Positions 39,224 to 49,351 of a stretch of 64,000 nucleotides of DNA are shown in pieces. The notes beneath the pieces are model-generated. The model saw only the letters and a list, made by a program, of their open reading frames with translations, was not told the origin of the DNA and ran no database searches. Positions within the stretch are counted from its first letter, which is position 1, and the number at the start of each line of letters is the position of its first letter. The stretch is from Bradyrhizobium rifense (GTDB lineage: Bacteria; Pseudomonadota; Alphaproteobacteria; Rhizobiales; Xanthobacteraceae), in assembly GCF_008123425.1 (NCBI RefSeq), contig NZ_VSSS01000015.1, positions 124,001 through 188,000 of the forward strand, read 5' to 3'. The position numbers and the translations under genes are program-made.

Positions 39224-40210
39224 GTGGCCACGTTCAAGGCGATCCGGATCGACAAGGCCGACAAGGGCACCACTGCCGCGCTCACCCAGTTCGACGAAGC
39301 CGAGCTGATGGACGGCGACGTCACCGTGCGCGTGGAATGGTCGACGCTGAACTACAAGGACGGCCTCGCGCTGACAGGCAAGGCGCCGGTGGTGCGCCGT
39401 TTCCCGATGATCGCCGGTATCGATTTCGCCGGCACGGTCGAAGCCTCATCGCATCCCGCGTGGAAAGCGGGCGACAAGGTCGTCTGCACCGGCTGGGGCA
39501 TGGGCGAGACCCATCTCGGCGCCTATGCCGAGAAGGCGCGCGTCAAGGGCGACTGGCTGGTCGCTCTGCCGCAGGGCCTGTCGGCGCGCGATGCCATGGC
39601 GATCGGCACCGCAGGCTTCACCGCGATGCTCTCCGTGCTCGCGCTGGAGAAGCACGGTGTCTCGCCGAAGAGTGGCCCTGTTGTGGTCACGGGCGCTGCC
39701 GGCGGCGTCGGCTCGGTCGCGACCGCGGTGCTGTCCTGGCTCGGCTACCACGTCATCGCCTCGACCGGCCGCGCCTCGGAGGCCGATTACCTGAAGAGCC
39801 TCGGCGCCGCCGAGGTGATCGACCGTAACGAGTTGTCCACGCCGCCAAAGCCGCTGGCCAAGGAGCGTTGGGCGGGCGGCGTCGACAGCGTCGGCTCGAC
39901 CACGCTCGCGAATCTGCTGTCGATGACCAGGTATGGCGGCGCCATCGCCGCCTGCGGTCTGGCCGCCGGCATGGACCTGCCGTCTTCTGTCGCACCCTTC
40001 ATTTTGCGCGGGGTGTGCCTTCTCGGCATCGATTCCGTGATGTGCCCGATCGAGCCGCGAAAAGCCGCCTGGCAGCGGCTGGCATCCGATCTGGATCGGA
40101 CAAAACTATCTGAAATAACTACGGAAATTGCGCTCGACGAAGTTCCGGAATGGGGCGCGAAAATCCTGGCCGGCCAGGTCCGCGGCCGCATCGTGGTAAA
40201 AATTGTCTAA
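39224..40210 (+). CDS. acuI: MDR-family acrylyl-CoA reductase-like (AcuI/YhdH) oxidoreductase
   Basis: 328 aa, starting at GTG 39224 with GGGAG 8 nt upstream. [109 protein letters not shown] and [16 protein letters not shown] are all hallmarks of the zinc-free AcuI/YhdH group. These enzymes reduce acrylyl-CoA to propionyl-CoA with NADPH and remove toxic acrylate derivatives. It follows the MFS gene by 40 nt on the same strand, so co-transcription is plausible. Confidence 0.92.
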   Translation: MATFKAIRIDKADKGTTAALTQFDEAELMDGDVTVRVEWSTLNYKDGLALTGKAPVVRRFPMIAGIDFAGTVEASSHPAWKAGDKVVCTGWGMGETHLGAYAEKARVKGDWLVALPQGLSARDAMAIGTAGFTAMLSVLALEKHGVSPKSGPVVVTGAAGGVGSVATAVLSWLGYHVIASTGRASEADYLKSLGAAEVIDRNELSTPPKPLAKERWAGGVDSVGSTTLANLLSMTRYGGAIAACGLAAGMDLPSSVAPFILRGVCLLGIDSVMCPIEPRKAAWQRLASDLDRTKLSEITTEIALDEVPEWGAKILAGQVRGRIVVKIV

Positions 40211-40323
40211 CGGCGTTCAGACTTTACCAACCAAGCTGCTTCAATGTCGCCATGGTTAGTATGGTAAGCAGCGGGTAAAGAGATAAGGCATCGCCCGCTG
40301 CGGGGGTTAGTTCGGAGTTGAGC

Positions 40324-40932
40324 ATGCTTGCGCGTATTGTGTTGGGGGTTGTCACGGCAGTCGTGACGTTTGCGCCGGCCGTTGCCGGGAGCATGAATGC
40401 CGACGAGGCGCGCCGCTTCGTTGCCGGCAAGGTCTTCGCCTTCACCTGTTTCGACGGCACCCGCGGCGCAGGCCGCATCCTCGACGATCTCGGCGCCGCT
40501 GGCGCCGTGCAGTTCTCGGGCTCAGGCCCGGTGAAACATCTCCGCCTGCCCGGCAACACGCTCCAGATCCGCGGCCAGAACGTTTGCGCCTCGATCAAGG
40601 GCATTCCGTTCGAGCCTTGTTTCAACCTCGAAAAGACTGATGAGCGCAGCTTCCGCGGCTCGGTCTCGGGCATGGGCTTCGCCTATTGCGACTTCCACCA
40701 CCAGGGCGGCAACCAGATGCTGATGGCGCGCGCCGTTGCGCGGCCGCGCTCGCTGCGCAGCACCGAGCAGACCGGTTCAGTCAACACGTCGAGCACCGAG
40801 GTCGCCGCGCGCGTCGAGACTCCGCGGGTCGAGAGCGGCCGGATCGAGCCGGTGAAGACGGAAGTGAAGTCCGAACCCAGATCCGAGCCGAAGAACGAAG
40901 GTCCGCTCGAGTTGCGCCGCTCGACCGAGTGA
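40324..40932 (+). CDS. Exported protein of unknown function
   Basis: 202 aa. Signal peptide MLARIVLGVVTAVVTFAPAVAG followed by a mature domain NADEARRFVAGKVFAFTCFDGTRGAGRI and a four-cysteine region (FTCFDG, NVCASIKG, FEPCFNL, FAYCDF) to about residue 130. The last 70 residues are charged and low-complexity (RVETPRVESGRIEPVKTEVK). Four Cys in an exported domain suggests two disulfides. I do not recognise the family. ATG 40324 was chosen over a TTG at 40318. A terminator follows at 40994-41027. Confidence 0.8.
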   Translation: MLARIVLGVVTAVVTFAPAVAGSMNADEARRFVAGKVFAFTCFDGTRGAGRILDDLGAAGAVQFSGSGPVKHLRLPGNTLQIRGQNVCASIKGIPFEPCFNLEKTDERSFRGSVSGMGFAYCDFHHQGGNQMLMARAVARPRSLRSTEQTGSVNTSSTEVAARVETPRVESGRIEPVKTEVKSEPRSEPKNEGPLELRRSTE

Positions 40933-40993
40933 CATCTAGCGCAAAACTGCGCGCGCAATTTACCCGCCTTTGACGAATGCATCGCGCGCGAAA

Positions 40994-41027
40994 CCGCGGC
41001 GCCGTAGTCATACGGCCCGCGGCTTTT
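40994..41027 (+). terminator. Intrinsic terminator of the exported protein gene
   Basis: CCGCGG-C-GCCGTA pairs with TACGGC-CCGCGG (12 bp with one bulged C), loop GTCA, followed by CTTTT. Located about 60 nt after the stop codon at 40932. Confidence 0.75.
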
Positions 41028-41100
41028 ATGCCTTGGTAGCGACTGGCGCCCCAGCCTTGCGTAACGGCCGGGGGGCGGCCCTCAACAAGGGTTCAAAAAG

Positions 41101-41355
41101 ATGTCGCTGTATTTCTTCCGCATCAGCACCGGCCGCTATTCCGGCGCCGCCGATCAACCGTACGAGTTCGAGGATCGCGACGCCGCCTGGAAAGAGATGA
41201 CCGAGGTCTGCGCCAATCTGCTCGGCAGCATCGTGCGCAATCTGAAGCCGAACGCGAAGTGGAGCATGGAGCTGCTCGACGAGAACAAGGAGCCGGTGTT
41301 CCGCATCAGCCTTGTGGGCGAGGCTATGTGTTGCGAACCGCAGGTCGGACGTTAA
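41101..41355 (+). CDS. DUF6894-like small protein
   Basis: 84 aa. MSLYFFRISTGRYSGAADQPYEFEDRDAAWKEM resembles the start of the short MPRYFFHI-type proteins grouped as DUF6894, with the C-terminal half NAKWSMELLDENKEPVFRISL forming the second strand pair. These are frequent in rhizobia and of unknown function. ATG 41101; AAGG lies about 11 nt upstream. The 221-nt gap after it precedes the chemoreceptor array and contains repeated GTTAACG words. Confidence 0.75.
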   Translation: MSLYFFRISTGRYSGAADQPYEFEDRDAAWKEMTEVCANLLGSIVRNLKPNAKWSMELLDENKEPVFRISLVGEAMCCEPQVGR

Positions 41356-41576
41356 CGATTGCGGGCAGGCGTTAACGAATCTGACACCTGCAAATTCGCG
41401 AGCTGACTGTTGGCTGCACGCCACAGCTGCGCAAGTCCGATAGTTTGAGCAGCCTTTCCCGTATTACTACTCGGCTCGCGGCCTCCTTGCTTAACGTTAA
41501 CGAGGGACCTGCAGGTTAGCCTCCCCGGGATGTTTATGCGCTGCGCCGCAGCCATGCGTCCCCTGGGAATATTGCA

Positions 41577-43319
41577 ATGATGTTCATTCAGAACCTGCGA
41601 ATTGGCACCAAGCTCGCCATCACCTCGGCGCTGACCATCGGCCTCGTCGCGCTGCAGATCTATCTGCAGATGAGCGGAGACGCCGATGTCCAGAAGCTCA
41701 ACATTGGAGCAGCGGGGCAGCAGGCGATTGCGCAGAATGCCGCTGAGGCGAAGGCCTCCGTGCGCGGGATGCAGATCGGCATCCGCGACATCCTGACGTC
41801 ATCCTCGCCGGCCGAGATGCAGAAGGCCGTCACCTATTTCAACGACCGGCAGGCGGCGGCCGAGAAGTTCACGGGCGAAATGGCCAAGCTCTCGCGCTCC
41901 CCCGAGAATCGCAAACGCATCGATCGCCTCGCTGTGCTGATCGGCGACTTCTCGAAAGGCGAGCGGCAGATTGAGACGATCCGCAAGCAGGAGCTAGCGC
42001 TCGACGCGAAAAAGGACGGTGAAGCGGCAGCACAACTCGCAAAGCTGGTGTCTGAGGTGGACCGGCTCCGCAAGGAGACCCTGGCGCCGATCAACGACGA
42101 GATTTCGGCGCTGACCGACCAGATCACGGCATTCGCCAAGCAGAAGGCCGGCGAGACCCGCGCGGAAGCAGAAGGGGAAGCCGCGTCCGTCGCCCGGACG
42201 TCTCTGATCACCGGCGTCCTGGTGGCGCTGGTCCTGATCGCTGCCTGCATCTTCTCGGTCTTCAGCATCGCGCGACCGATGCGCGCGTTGACGGTTGCGA
42301 TGGAAAAGCTGGCTGGCGGCGACCTCTCGGTGGTGCTGCCGGGTCTTGGCCGCAAGGACGAGGTCGGCGAGGTCGCCGGCGCCGTCGAGAAATTCAAGAT
42401 CGTGTCCGAGCAGAAGGCGCGCCAAGAAGCGGAAGCCAAGATGCGGCGGGATCAGATCGCGGCCGAGCAGCGCAAGCTGGAGATGCGCAAGCTCGCCGAC
42501 AGTTTCGAGGGCGCCGTCGGCGAGATTGTCGGCACGGTATCGTCGGCTTCGACCGAGCTCGAGGCGTCCGCAACGACACTGACCTCGACCGCCGAACGCA
42601 CGCAACAGCTCACCACCGTGGTCGCGGCGGCCTCGGAGGAAGCCTCCACCAATGTGCAATCGGTGGCGTCGGCAACCGAGGAACTATCGTCCTCGATCAC
42701 CGAGATCAGCCGCCAGGTGCAGGAATCCGCGCGCGTGGCGAGCGAGGCCGTCGGCCAGGCCCGCAACACGACCCAGCGCGTCAGCGAATTGTCGAAGGCG
42801 GCAACGCGCATTGGCGACGTGGTCGAGCTGATTAACACCATTGCGGGCCAGACCAACCTGCTGGCGCTCAACGCCACGATCGAGGCGGCGCGCGCCGGCG
42901 AAGCGGGCCGCGGCTTCGCCGTCGTCGCTTCCGAGGTCAAGGCGCTGGCCGAGCAGACGGCGAAGGCGACCGGCGAGATCGGCCAGCAGATCTCCGGCAT
43001 CCAGACCGCCACCCAGGAATCGGTCGGCGCGATCAAGGACATCAGCGACACCATCGAGAAGCTGTCCGAAATTTCCTCGACCATCGCTGCCGCCGTCGAG
43101 GAGCAGGGCGCCGCGACGCAGGAAATCTCACGCAATGTCGCGCAAGCCGCCCAGGGCACCGAGCAGGTCTCGTCCAATATCGCTGACGTGCAGCGCGGGG
43201 CGAGCGAGACCGGCTCTGCGTCCTCGCAGGTGCTGTCTGCGGCGCAGATGTTGTCCACCGACAGCGATCGCCTGAAGCTGGAAGTCGGCAAGTTCCTGGA
43301 GACGGTGCGCGCGGCCTGA
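41577..43319 (+). CDS. Methyl-accepting chemotaxis receptor 1 (four-helix-bundle sensor)
   Basis: 580 aa. Transmembrane helix 1 is at about 13-31, a helical periplasmic sensor at 32-208, helix 2 at 209-231, HAMP at 232-285 and a signalling coiled coil to the end. The tip [20 protein letters not shown] binds CheA/CheW. The sensor is an all-helical bundle (about 175 residues) without Cys; the ligand is unknown. The C-terminus ends ETVRAA with no CheR/CheB tethering pentapeptide. First of four consecutive receptor genes; no cheA, cheW or cheR is in the window, so it must join an array encoded elsewhere. ATG 41577; the next codon, 41580, is also not excluded as start. Confidence 0.95.
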   Translation: MMFIQNLRIGTKLAITSALTIGLVALQIYLQMSGDADVQKLNIGAAGQQAIAQNAAEAKASVRGMQIGIRDILTSSSPAEMQKAVTYFNDRQAAAEKFTGEMAKLSRSPENRKRIDRLAVLIGDFSKGERQIETIRKQELALDAKKDGEAAAQLAKLVSEVDRLRKETLAPINDEISALTDQITAFAKQKAGETRAEAEGEAASVARTSLITGVLVALVLIAACIFSVFSIARPMRALTVAMEKLAGGDLSVVLPGLGRKDEVGEVAGAVEKFKIVSEQKARQEAEAKMRRDQIAAEQRKLEMRKLADSFEGAVGEIVGTVSSASTELEASATTLTSTAERTQQLTTVVAAASEEASTNVQSVASATEELSSSITEISRQVQESARVASEAVGQARNTTQRVSELSKAATRIGDVVELINTIAGQTNLLALNATIEAARAGEAGRGFAVVASEVKALAEQTAKATGEIGQQISGIQTATQESVGAIKDISDTIEKLSEISSTIAAAVEEQGAATQEISRNVAQAAQGTEQVSSNIADVQRGASETGSASSQVLSAAQMLSTDSDRLKLEVGKFLETVRAA

Positions 43320-43498
43320 TAAAAACCCTGACGAGAGCTCTGCTTCCTACGCAACTCTCGAAGGGCAATAGCAGCGCGAATAGCGGATGAAACTCCGTGT
43401 TTCTACGGCAGTCGTGGTTAAGACAACCGGAATGGTTCTGGACGAAGATCGTGGAAATTCAGCTGCTTGCGTAGCGATTTCCGTGAGGTATTCCACTC

Positions 43499-45205
43499 AT
43501 GCATTTTCTCGGTCGCTTCCGTATCCTGAGCAAGATCCTCGGGATCGTCGTCCTGCTGTGTGGGATCGGTGCTTCGATCGCCTGGATCGGTGTCTCTGCC
43601 CTCAGCGACCTCAGCGAAAAGGCCGACGTGATGTCGACCTCCGCGCGGCGGTCTCTGCTCGCGGCCCGCGCCAACCAGAACGTCATCGCGCTGAACCGCG
43701 CGGAATTCCGTAGCGCGCTCGATCCCCGCGACGACAACCGTCTCGCCGCGCGCGAGGTGATCAACGCCCAGCTCAAGCAATATCAGGAGCGTTTCGACGA
43801 GGTCAGCCAGACCCCGGACGAAAAGGCCAAGGCGCTGCTCCCGGGCGTGCGCGACGCCTTCTCGGCCTACAAGAGCCAGATGGATGCAACGCTCGCGACG
43901 GTCGAAGCCGAGAAGGCATCGAAGCTGAGCGAGAGCGCCGACAAGCTGCGCGACGTCGCCCTGAAGAGCAGGACGGCGGCAGAGAACCTTCAGGGGAGGG
44001 TGCGCGAACTGGCTGATCGCCTCAACGCCCGCGTCGAGGAGAAGAGCAAGGAGGCGCGCGAGCAGTATGAATCGACGTCGCGTTTCCTGGTTATCCTCGC
44101 CGGCCTCGGTGTCGTCATCGGCGGCGTATTGGGCTTCATCATCGGCCAGTACGGCATCGCCAGGCCGATCCGCATGATCGTCGGCGTGCTCCAGGAGCTC
44201 GCTAGCGGCAAGTATGAGGTTCAGATCGTCGGCCTCGACCGCAAGGACGAGGTCGGCGAGGTCGCCAAGACCGCGGAAGTGTTCCGCGAGAATGGCCTCG
44301 CCAAGATCCGTATGGAAGCCGAGCAGAAAGAGGCGGAGACCCGCGCAGCAGCGCAACGGCGTCAGGACATGCTGCAGCTGGCCGACCAGTTCGAGAACGC
44401 GGTCGGCGAGGTGATCGAGACCGTGAGCTCGACCTCGACCGAGCTCGAGGCCTCCGCGACGACGCTGACCTCCACCGCCGAGCATGCACAGCAGCTTGCG
44501 ACCGTGGTGGCGTCGGCCTCCGAGGAAGCGTCCACCAACGTGCAGTCGGTCGCGTCCGCGACTGAGGAACTGTCGTCTTCGATCACCGAGATCAGCCGCC
44601 AGGTTCAGGAGTCGGCGCGCGTGGCGAGCGAGGCGGTCGGTCAGGCCCGTACCACGACCGATCGTGTCGGCGAGCTGTCCAAGGCGGCGACGCGCATCGG
44701 CGACGTCGTCGAGCTGATCAACACCATCGCTGGCCAGACCAATCTGCTGGCGCTCAATGCCACGATCGAGGCGGCACGCGCCGGCGAGGCTGGCCGCGGC
44801 TTTGCCGTGGTCGCATCCGAAGTGAAGGCCCTGGCCGAGCAGACCGCGAAGGCAACCGGCGAAATCGGTCAGCAGATTTCCGGCATCCAGGCCGCCACCC
44901 AGGAATCGGTCGGCGCCATCAAGGACATCAGCGACACCATCGAGCGGCTGTCGGAGATCTCTTCGGCGATTGCGGCCGCGGTGGAAGAGCAGGGCGCGGC
45001 GACACAGGAGATTTCCCGCAACGTCGCGCAGGCCTCGCAGGGCACCCAGCAGGTGTCGTCCAACATTACCGAGGTGCAGCGCGGGGCAAGCGAGACCGGC
45101 TCGGCGTCCTCGCAGGTGCTGTCCGCGGCACAGTCGCTGTCCGGCGACAGCAACCGCCTCAAGCTCGAGGTCGGCAAGTTCCTCGGCACCGTTCGCGCCG
45201 CCTGA
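43499..45205 (+). CDS. Methyl-accepting chemotaxis receptor 2
   Basis: 568 aa. Helix 1 at about 11-31, periplasmic helical region at 32-194, helix 2 at 195-217, HAMP at 218-272, then a signalling domain almost identical to receptor 1 from about residue 320 onward, including [20 protein letters not shown] and the CheA/CheW-binding tip. Sensor sequence differs from receptor 1 ([20 protein letters not shown], a 4HB-like pattern). Ends GTVRAA. ATG 43499 at the end of a 179-nt gap after receptor 1. The shared tail suggests a recent duplication with sensor replacement. Confidence 0.95.
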   Translation: MHFLGRFRILSKILGIVVLLCGIGASIAWIGVSALSDLSEKADVMSTSARRSLLAARANQNVIALNRAEFRSALDPRDDNRLAAREVINAQLKQYQERFDEVSQTPDEKAKALLPGVRDAFSAYKSQMDATLATVEAEKASKLSESADKLRDVALKSRTAAENLQGRVRELADRLNARVEEKSKEAREQYESTSRFLVILAGLGVVIGGVLGFIIGQYGIARPIRMIVGVLQELASGKYEVQIVGLDRKDEVGEVAKTAEVFRENGLAKIRMEAEQKEAETRAAAQRRQDMLQLADQFENAVGEVIETVSSTSTELEASATTLTSTAEHAQQLATVVASASEEASTNVQSVASATEELSSSITEISRQVQESARVASEAVGQARTTTDRVGELSKAATRIGDVVELINTIAGQTNLLALNATIEAARAGEAGRGFAVVASEVKALAEQTAKATGEIGQQISGIQAATQESVGAIKDISDTIERLSEISSAIAAAVEEQGAATQEISRNVAQASQGTQQVSSNITEVQRGASETGSASSQVLSAAQSLSGDSNRLKLEVGKFLGTVRAA

Positions 45206-45405
45206 CCGCGGCATCTCTCAACAGACAGAACCTTGCAACCGCTGCGCGCGATAGCGCGGCGTTTGCGCGCGAGCATATTGCGGCGCCGTGACGAATGAGA
45301 TGCAGGGTTAACCTTCCGGAAAAGCGACGCAGGCATGATCCCCGCAATATTCCGGGCGTTGAGTCGCCCGTCTGTATTGCGTCTTGAGCGTTTTGGAGCA
45401 CTTTC

Positions 45406-47376
45406 ATGCGCGGTCTTTCCATCCGCCTGACCCACAAGGTCATGGCGATCGGACTCTTCGGCCTCGTCGGACTCGCCGTCTTCGGCGCGATCTATGAGAT
45501 CGGTAGCCTCTCCCAGGATGCCTCCCGCGAAATTGCCAACCGCGCCCGCGCGATCTCCGACCTCAACAAGCAACTCTCGATCGAGATGCTGGAGGCCCGC
45601 CGCAACGAGAAGAATTTTCAGCAGCGCCGCAACGAGAGCTACGCCAAGGCGCATTCCGAGCTGATCGGCCCGATCAACCACGATTTCGACGAGGTCGAAC
45701 GGCTGATGTTGGCAGGCGGTATCGGCGCTCTGTCCGACAAGACGAAGCAGGCCCAGGAGGGCTTCAGGCGCTATACTGCGGACTTCAATGCGCTGGTCGC
45801 TGCCGAAACCAGGCTCGGGCTGAACGAGACGCTCGGCCTGTCCGGCTCGCTCCGCGCCGCCGTGCACGATATCGAGACCAAGCTGAAGGAGGTCGACGAT
45901 CCCAGGTCGACGAGCTGGATGCTGATGATGCGCCGGCACGAGTTGAACTTCATGCTCCAGCGCGACCAAAAATATGTGGCCGAGGTGAAGAAGGCTGCGG
46001 CTGAATTCTCCAACGCGATCGAGGTCGTCGCAGTTCCTACGGCAGTGATGGACGACATCACGGCCAAGCTCCAGAAATACCTCTCCGAGTTCGCGGCCTG
46101 GGCCGAGACCGCGCAGCAGAGCGCGGCCCTGGATGCCAGCATGATGAAGACCTTCCGCGAGCTCGAGCCGGGGATGCAGGAGGTGCGGACCACGGTCGAG
46201 GGCCTCTACAAGCAGGCCGACGCCGCCGAGGCAGCGACCCGCGACGCCGTCCGGTTCTGGATGATGATCGCGTTCCTCATCACCGTCGCGGTGCTCGCCG
46301 TGGTCGGCTTCCTGCTTGGACGCTCGATCTCGAAGGCGTTGTCCGGCATGGTCGACGCGATGACGCGGCTTGCGCGCGGCGAGCTCTCGATTGCCGTTCC
46401 CGGGATCGGACGCAAGGACGAGATCGGCGAGATGGCCGGTGCGGTCGAGGTGTTCCGAACCAACATGACGGAGGCCGAACGGCTGCGCGCAGAGCAGGTG
46501 GAAGCCGACACGCGACGGCGTGCGCAGCGCAAGGTCGACATGAAGCGGCTCGCCGATGATTTCGAAGGTGCGGTCGGCGAGATCATCGAGACCGTGTCAT
46601 CGGCGGCAACCGAGCTCGAAGCCTCCTCCAATACGCTGACGCATGCGGCGGAGCGCTCCAACGGGCTTGCCGCCTCGGTGGCATCGGCCTCGGAGGAAGC
46701 GTCCGCCAACGTGCAGTCGGTGTCGTCAGCGAGTGAGGAGATGACGTCGTCGATCTCCGAGATCAGCCGTCAGGTGCAGGAATCGGCGCGCGTCGCCGAC
46801 GTCGCTGTCGAGCAGGCGCAGCGCACCAATGCGCGCGTCGGCGAATTGACCAAGGCCGCGGGGCGCATTGGCGACGTGGTCGATCTCATCAACACCATTG
46901 CCGGCCAGACCAATCTGCTGGCGCTCAATGCCACGATCGAGGCGGCGCGCGCCGGCGAGGCGGGCCGGGGGTTTGCCGTGGTGGCGAGCGAGGTGAAGGC
47001 GCTGGCCGAGCAGACCGCCAAAGCCACCGGCGAGATCGGCCAGCACATCGGGGCGATCCAGACCGCGACGCAGGACTCCGTCAGCGCGATCAAGGAGATC
47101 GGCGACACCATCGCGCGGATGTCGGAAATCTCCTCGACCATTGCTGCGGCTGTCGAAGAGCAAGGCGCCGCCACGCAGGAGATCTCTCGCAACATTCAGC
47201 ATGCCGCGCAGGGCACCTCGGATGTGTCGGCCAATATCGGCGATGTCCAGCGCGGCGCGGGCGAGACCGGGGCCGCGTCGGCGCAGGTGCATTCGGCGGC
47301 GCAGTCGCTCTCGCAGGAGAGCAACCGCCTCAAGAGCGAAGTCGCGCGCTTCCTGGATTCGGTGCGGGCGGCCTGA
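45406..47376 (+). CDS. Methyl-accepting chemotaxis receptor 3 (helical bimodular sensor)
   Basis: 656 aa, the longest of the four. Helix 1 at about 11-31; periplasmic domain about 255 residues; helix 2 at 285-305; HAMP at 306-360; signalling domain to the end (DSVRAA). The sensor shows the duplicated motif of HBM domains: [10 protein letters not shown] at 66-75 and [12 protein letters not shown] at 175-186. HBM domains in McpS-type receptors bind small organic acids at two sites, so C4 or acetate-like ligands are plausible (inference). ATG 45406 has GGAG nearby. It follows receptor 2 by 200 nt of sequence without recognisable genes. Confidence 0.95.
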   Translation: MRGLSIRLTHKVMAIGLFGLVGLAVFGAIYEIGSLSQDASREIANRARAISDLNKQLSIEMLEARRNEKNFQQRRNESYAKAHSELIGPINHDFDEVERLMLAGGIGALSDKTKQAQEGFRRYTADFNALVAAETRLGLNETLGLSGSLRAAVHDIETKLKEVDDPRSTSWMLMMRRHELNFMLQRDQKYVAEVKKAAAEFSNAIEVVAVPTAVMDDITAKLQKYLSEFAAWAETAQQSAALDASMMKTFRELEPGMQEVRTTVEGLYKQADAAEAATRDAVRFWMMIAFLITVAVLAVVGFLLGRSISKALSGMVDAMTRLARGELSIAVPGIGRKDEIGEMAGAVEVFRTNMTEAERLRAEQVEADTRRRAQRKVDMKRLADDFEGAVGEIIETVSSAATELEASSNTLTHAAERSNGLAASVASASEEASANVQSVSSASEEMTSSISEISRQVQESARVADVAVEQAQRTNARVGELTKAAGRIGDVVDLINTIAGQTNLLALNATIEAARAGEAGRGFAVVASEVKALAEQTAKATGEIGQHIGAIQTATQDSVSAIKEIGDTIARMSEISSTIAAAVEEQGAATQEISRNIQHAAQGTSDVSANIGDVQRGAGETGAASAQVHSAAQSLSQESNRLKSEVARFLDSVRAA

Positions 47377-47461
47377 CGGCGCTGATTGCCGCCTACCAAT
47401 GCTGCATTGCACCGGTGTGCTGGTGTGGCGTGACGGGATATCGGTGCGGACGCAACAAATG

Positions 47462-47536
47462 GTTGCAGACAGGTTAAGTGTCGGGAATCGGCAAATCAGT
47501 AGTTCCCCTAGGTTCTTGTTAACGCCTGTTTGCAAC
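47462..47536. promoter_or_regulatory. Spaced inverted repeat upstream of receptor 4
   Basis: GTTGCAGACAGG (47462-47473) and CCTGTTTGCAAC (47525-47536) are complementary at 11 of 12 positions with a 51-nt spacer; TTAA follows or precedes each arm. It could be paired regulator sites or a long hairpin. Its centre is about 160 nt before the start codon of receptor 4. Confidence 0.4.
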
Positions 47537-47659
47537 TATGGGCGCAATCTTACCGGATAAGAACCAGCCAGCATTGTTGGAATGACCACCGCCCACCGTC
47601 CGCCGTGGCGGTCGCGGCGGGCTGACTTGTGCGTTTAGGTATCATCGGGATTTGTCGTG

Positions 47660-49348
47660 ATGTCGAAGTTGTCGATCGTCTTCAAGCTTCTGACCGTGTT
47701 GTCGGTCCTCGTGCTCTCGCTCGCCGGCGTCGGCGTCGTGGCGATCGGCACCATGCAGAACATCAACTCCCACACCGTCGAGATCGCGCAGAGCTGGCTG
47801 CCGAGCGTCCGCGCGCTCGGCTCGATCCGTGCCGATGTCAACGAGCTGCGCGTCGCGCTCCGTCTGCACCTGATGCAGGACACCGCCGAGGGCAAGGAGG
47901 CGGCCGAAAAGCGCCTCGCCTCGCTGCGCGAACGCATCGAGCAAACCCGCAAAACCTACGAGGCGTTGATCACGTCCGCCGAGGAGCGCTCCATCTACGG
48001 ACAATGGACGACAGCGTGGGGCGAGTACCTGAACGGTGTGCAGGACGTCATGGCGCTATCGCGCAAGAGCGTCGGCAAGTTCCCGACTGAGGCCAACGAG
48101 CTGCTGCAGACCAAGGTCGCGAAGATGGCGCAGGCCTCCGATCCGCTGCTGACGAAGGATATCGAGCTCAACAACCGCGGCGCTGAATCCGAGACCAAGC
48201 AGGCGGCCGACAGCTACGCGATGATCTTCCGCATCCTGGTCGGCATCATCATCGCCTCGGTCGCGATGGCGATCGGCGCCGCCTATTATCTCGTCCGCGA
48301 CGTCTCGCGCGGCATTGCCTCCATCATCAAGCCGATGCAGTCCCTCGGCGAGGGCGACCTCTCGGCCGAGGTGCCGCACCGTGGCGAGAAGACCGAGATC
48401 GGCTCGATGGCGGATGCGCTCCAGATCTTCAAGCAGGCGCTGATCGCCAAGAAGGCCGCCGACGAGGCGGCCGCACGCGACGCCGAGGCCAAGATCGAAC
48501 GCGGCCGCCGCGTCGACGCCATCACCCGCAAGTTCGAAGCCATGATCGGCGAAGTCGTCGGCACCGTCTCGGCGGCCTCGACCGAGCTCGAGGCGTCCGC
48601 AACGACCTTGACCAACACCGCGCAGCGCGGTCAGGAGCTCGCGACGGCGGTCGCCGCGGCCTCCGAGGAAGCGTCGACCAACGTGCAGTCGGTCGCCTCG
48701 GCTTCCGAAGAGCTGTCGTCCTCCGTCACCGAGATCAGCCGCCGCGTGCAGGATTCGGCGCGCATGGCCGCGGAAGCCGTCGATCAGGCCGTGCGCACCA
48801 ATGCGCGCGTCAACGAGCTGTCGCAGGCGGCCTCCCGCATCGGCGACGTCGTCGAGCTTATCAACACCATCGCGGGCCAGACCAATCTGCTGGCGCTGAA
48901 CGCCACCATCGAAGCGGCACGCGCCGGCGAGGCCGGCCGCGGTTTTGCGGTTGTCGCCTCCGAGGTCAAGGCGCTGGCGGAGCAGACCGCGAAGGCGACC
49001 GGCGAGATCGGCGCGCAGGTCGCAGGCATCCAGGCGGCGACGCAGGAATCGGTCAGTGCGATCCAGGAGATCGGCGGCACCATCGAACGGCTGTCGGAAG
49101 TGTCCTCCGCGATCGCCGCCGCGGTCGAGGAGCAGGGCGCGGCCACGCAGGAAATCTCGCGCAACGTGCAGCAGGCTTCGCTCGGCACGCAGGAGGTCTC
49201 GATGAACATCACCGACGTGCAGCGCGGTGCGATCGAGACCGGCTCGGCCTCGACGCAGGTTCTGTCGGCGGCGAAATCGCTGGCGACCGACAGCACCCGC
49301 CTCAAGGTCGAAGTCGCGCAGTTCCTGGAATCGGTCCGCGCGGCCTGA
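47660..49348 (+). CDS. Methyl-accepting chemotaxis receptor 4 (4HB sensor)
   Basis: 562 aa. Helix 1 at about 9-31, periplasmic sensor at 32-188, helix 2 at 190-212, HAMP at 213-266 and the common signalling domain ending ESVRAA. The sensor begins [20 protein letters not shown], typical of the 4HB_MCP_1 (Tar-like) domain. ATG 47660; a GTG directly before it is an alternative start. The upstream 283-nt gap holds a 12-nt inverted repeat (47462-47536). It ends 3 nt from the convergent DUF2339 gene with no terminator visible. Confidence 0.95.
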   Translation: MSKLSIVFKLLTVLSVLVLSLAGVGVVAIGTMQNINSHTVEIAQSWLPSVRALGSIRADVNELRVALRLHLMQDTAEGKEAAEKRLASLRERIEQTRKTYEALITSAEERSIYGQWTTAWGEYLNGVQDVMALSRKSVGKFPTEANELLQTKVAKMAQASDPLLTKDIELNNRGAESETKQAADSYAMIFRILVGIIIASVAMAIGAAYYLVRDVSRGIASIIKPMQSLGEGDLSAEVPHRGEKTEIGSMADALQIFKQALIAKKAADEAAARDAEAKIERGRRVDAITRKFEAMIGEVVGTVSAASTELEASATTLTNTAQRGQELATAVAAASEEASTNVQSVASASEELSSSVTEISRRVQDSARMAAEAVDQAVRTNARVNELSQAASRIGDVVELINTIAGQTNLLALNATIEAARAGEAGRGFAVVASEVKALAEQTAKATGEIGAQVAGIQAATQESVSAIQEIGGTIERLSEVSSAIAAAVEEQGAATQEISRNVQQASLGTQEVSMNITDVQRGAIETGSASTQVLSAAKSLATDSTRLKVEVAQFLESVRAA

Positions 49349-49351
49349 TCC

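Noticed and set aside
41370..41500. Repeated GTTAACG words before the chemoreceptor array as CtrA or other cell-cycle boxes
   Set aside because: The spacing does not fit TTAA-N7-TTAA, and similar words are common in this kind of genome.
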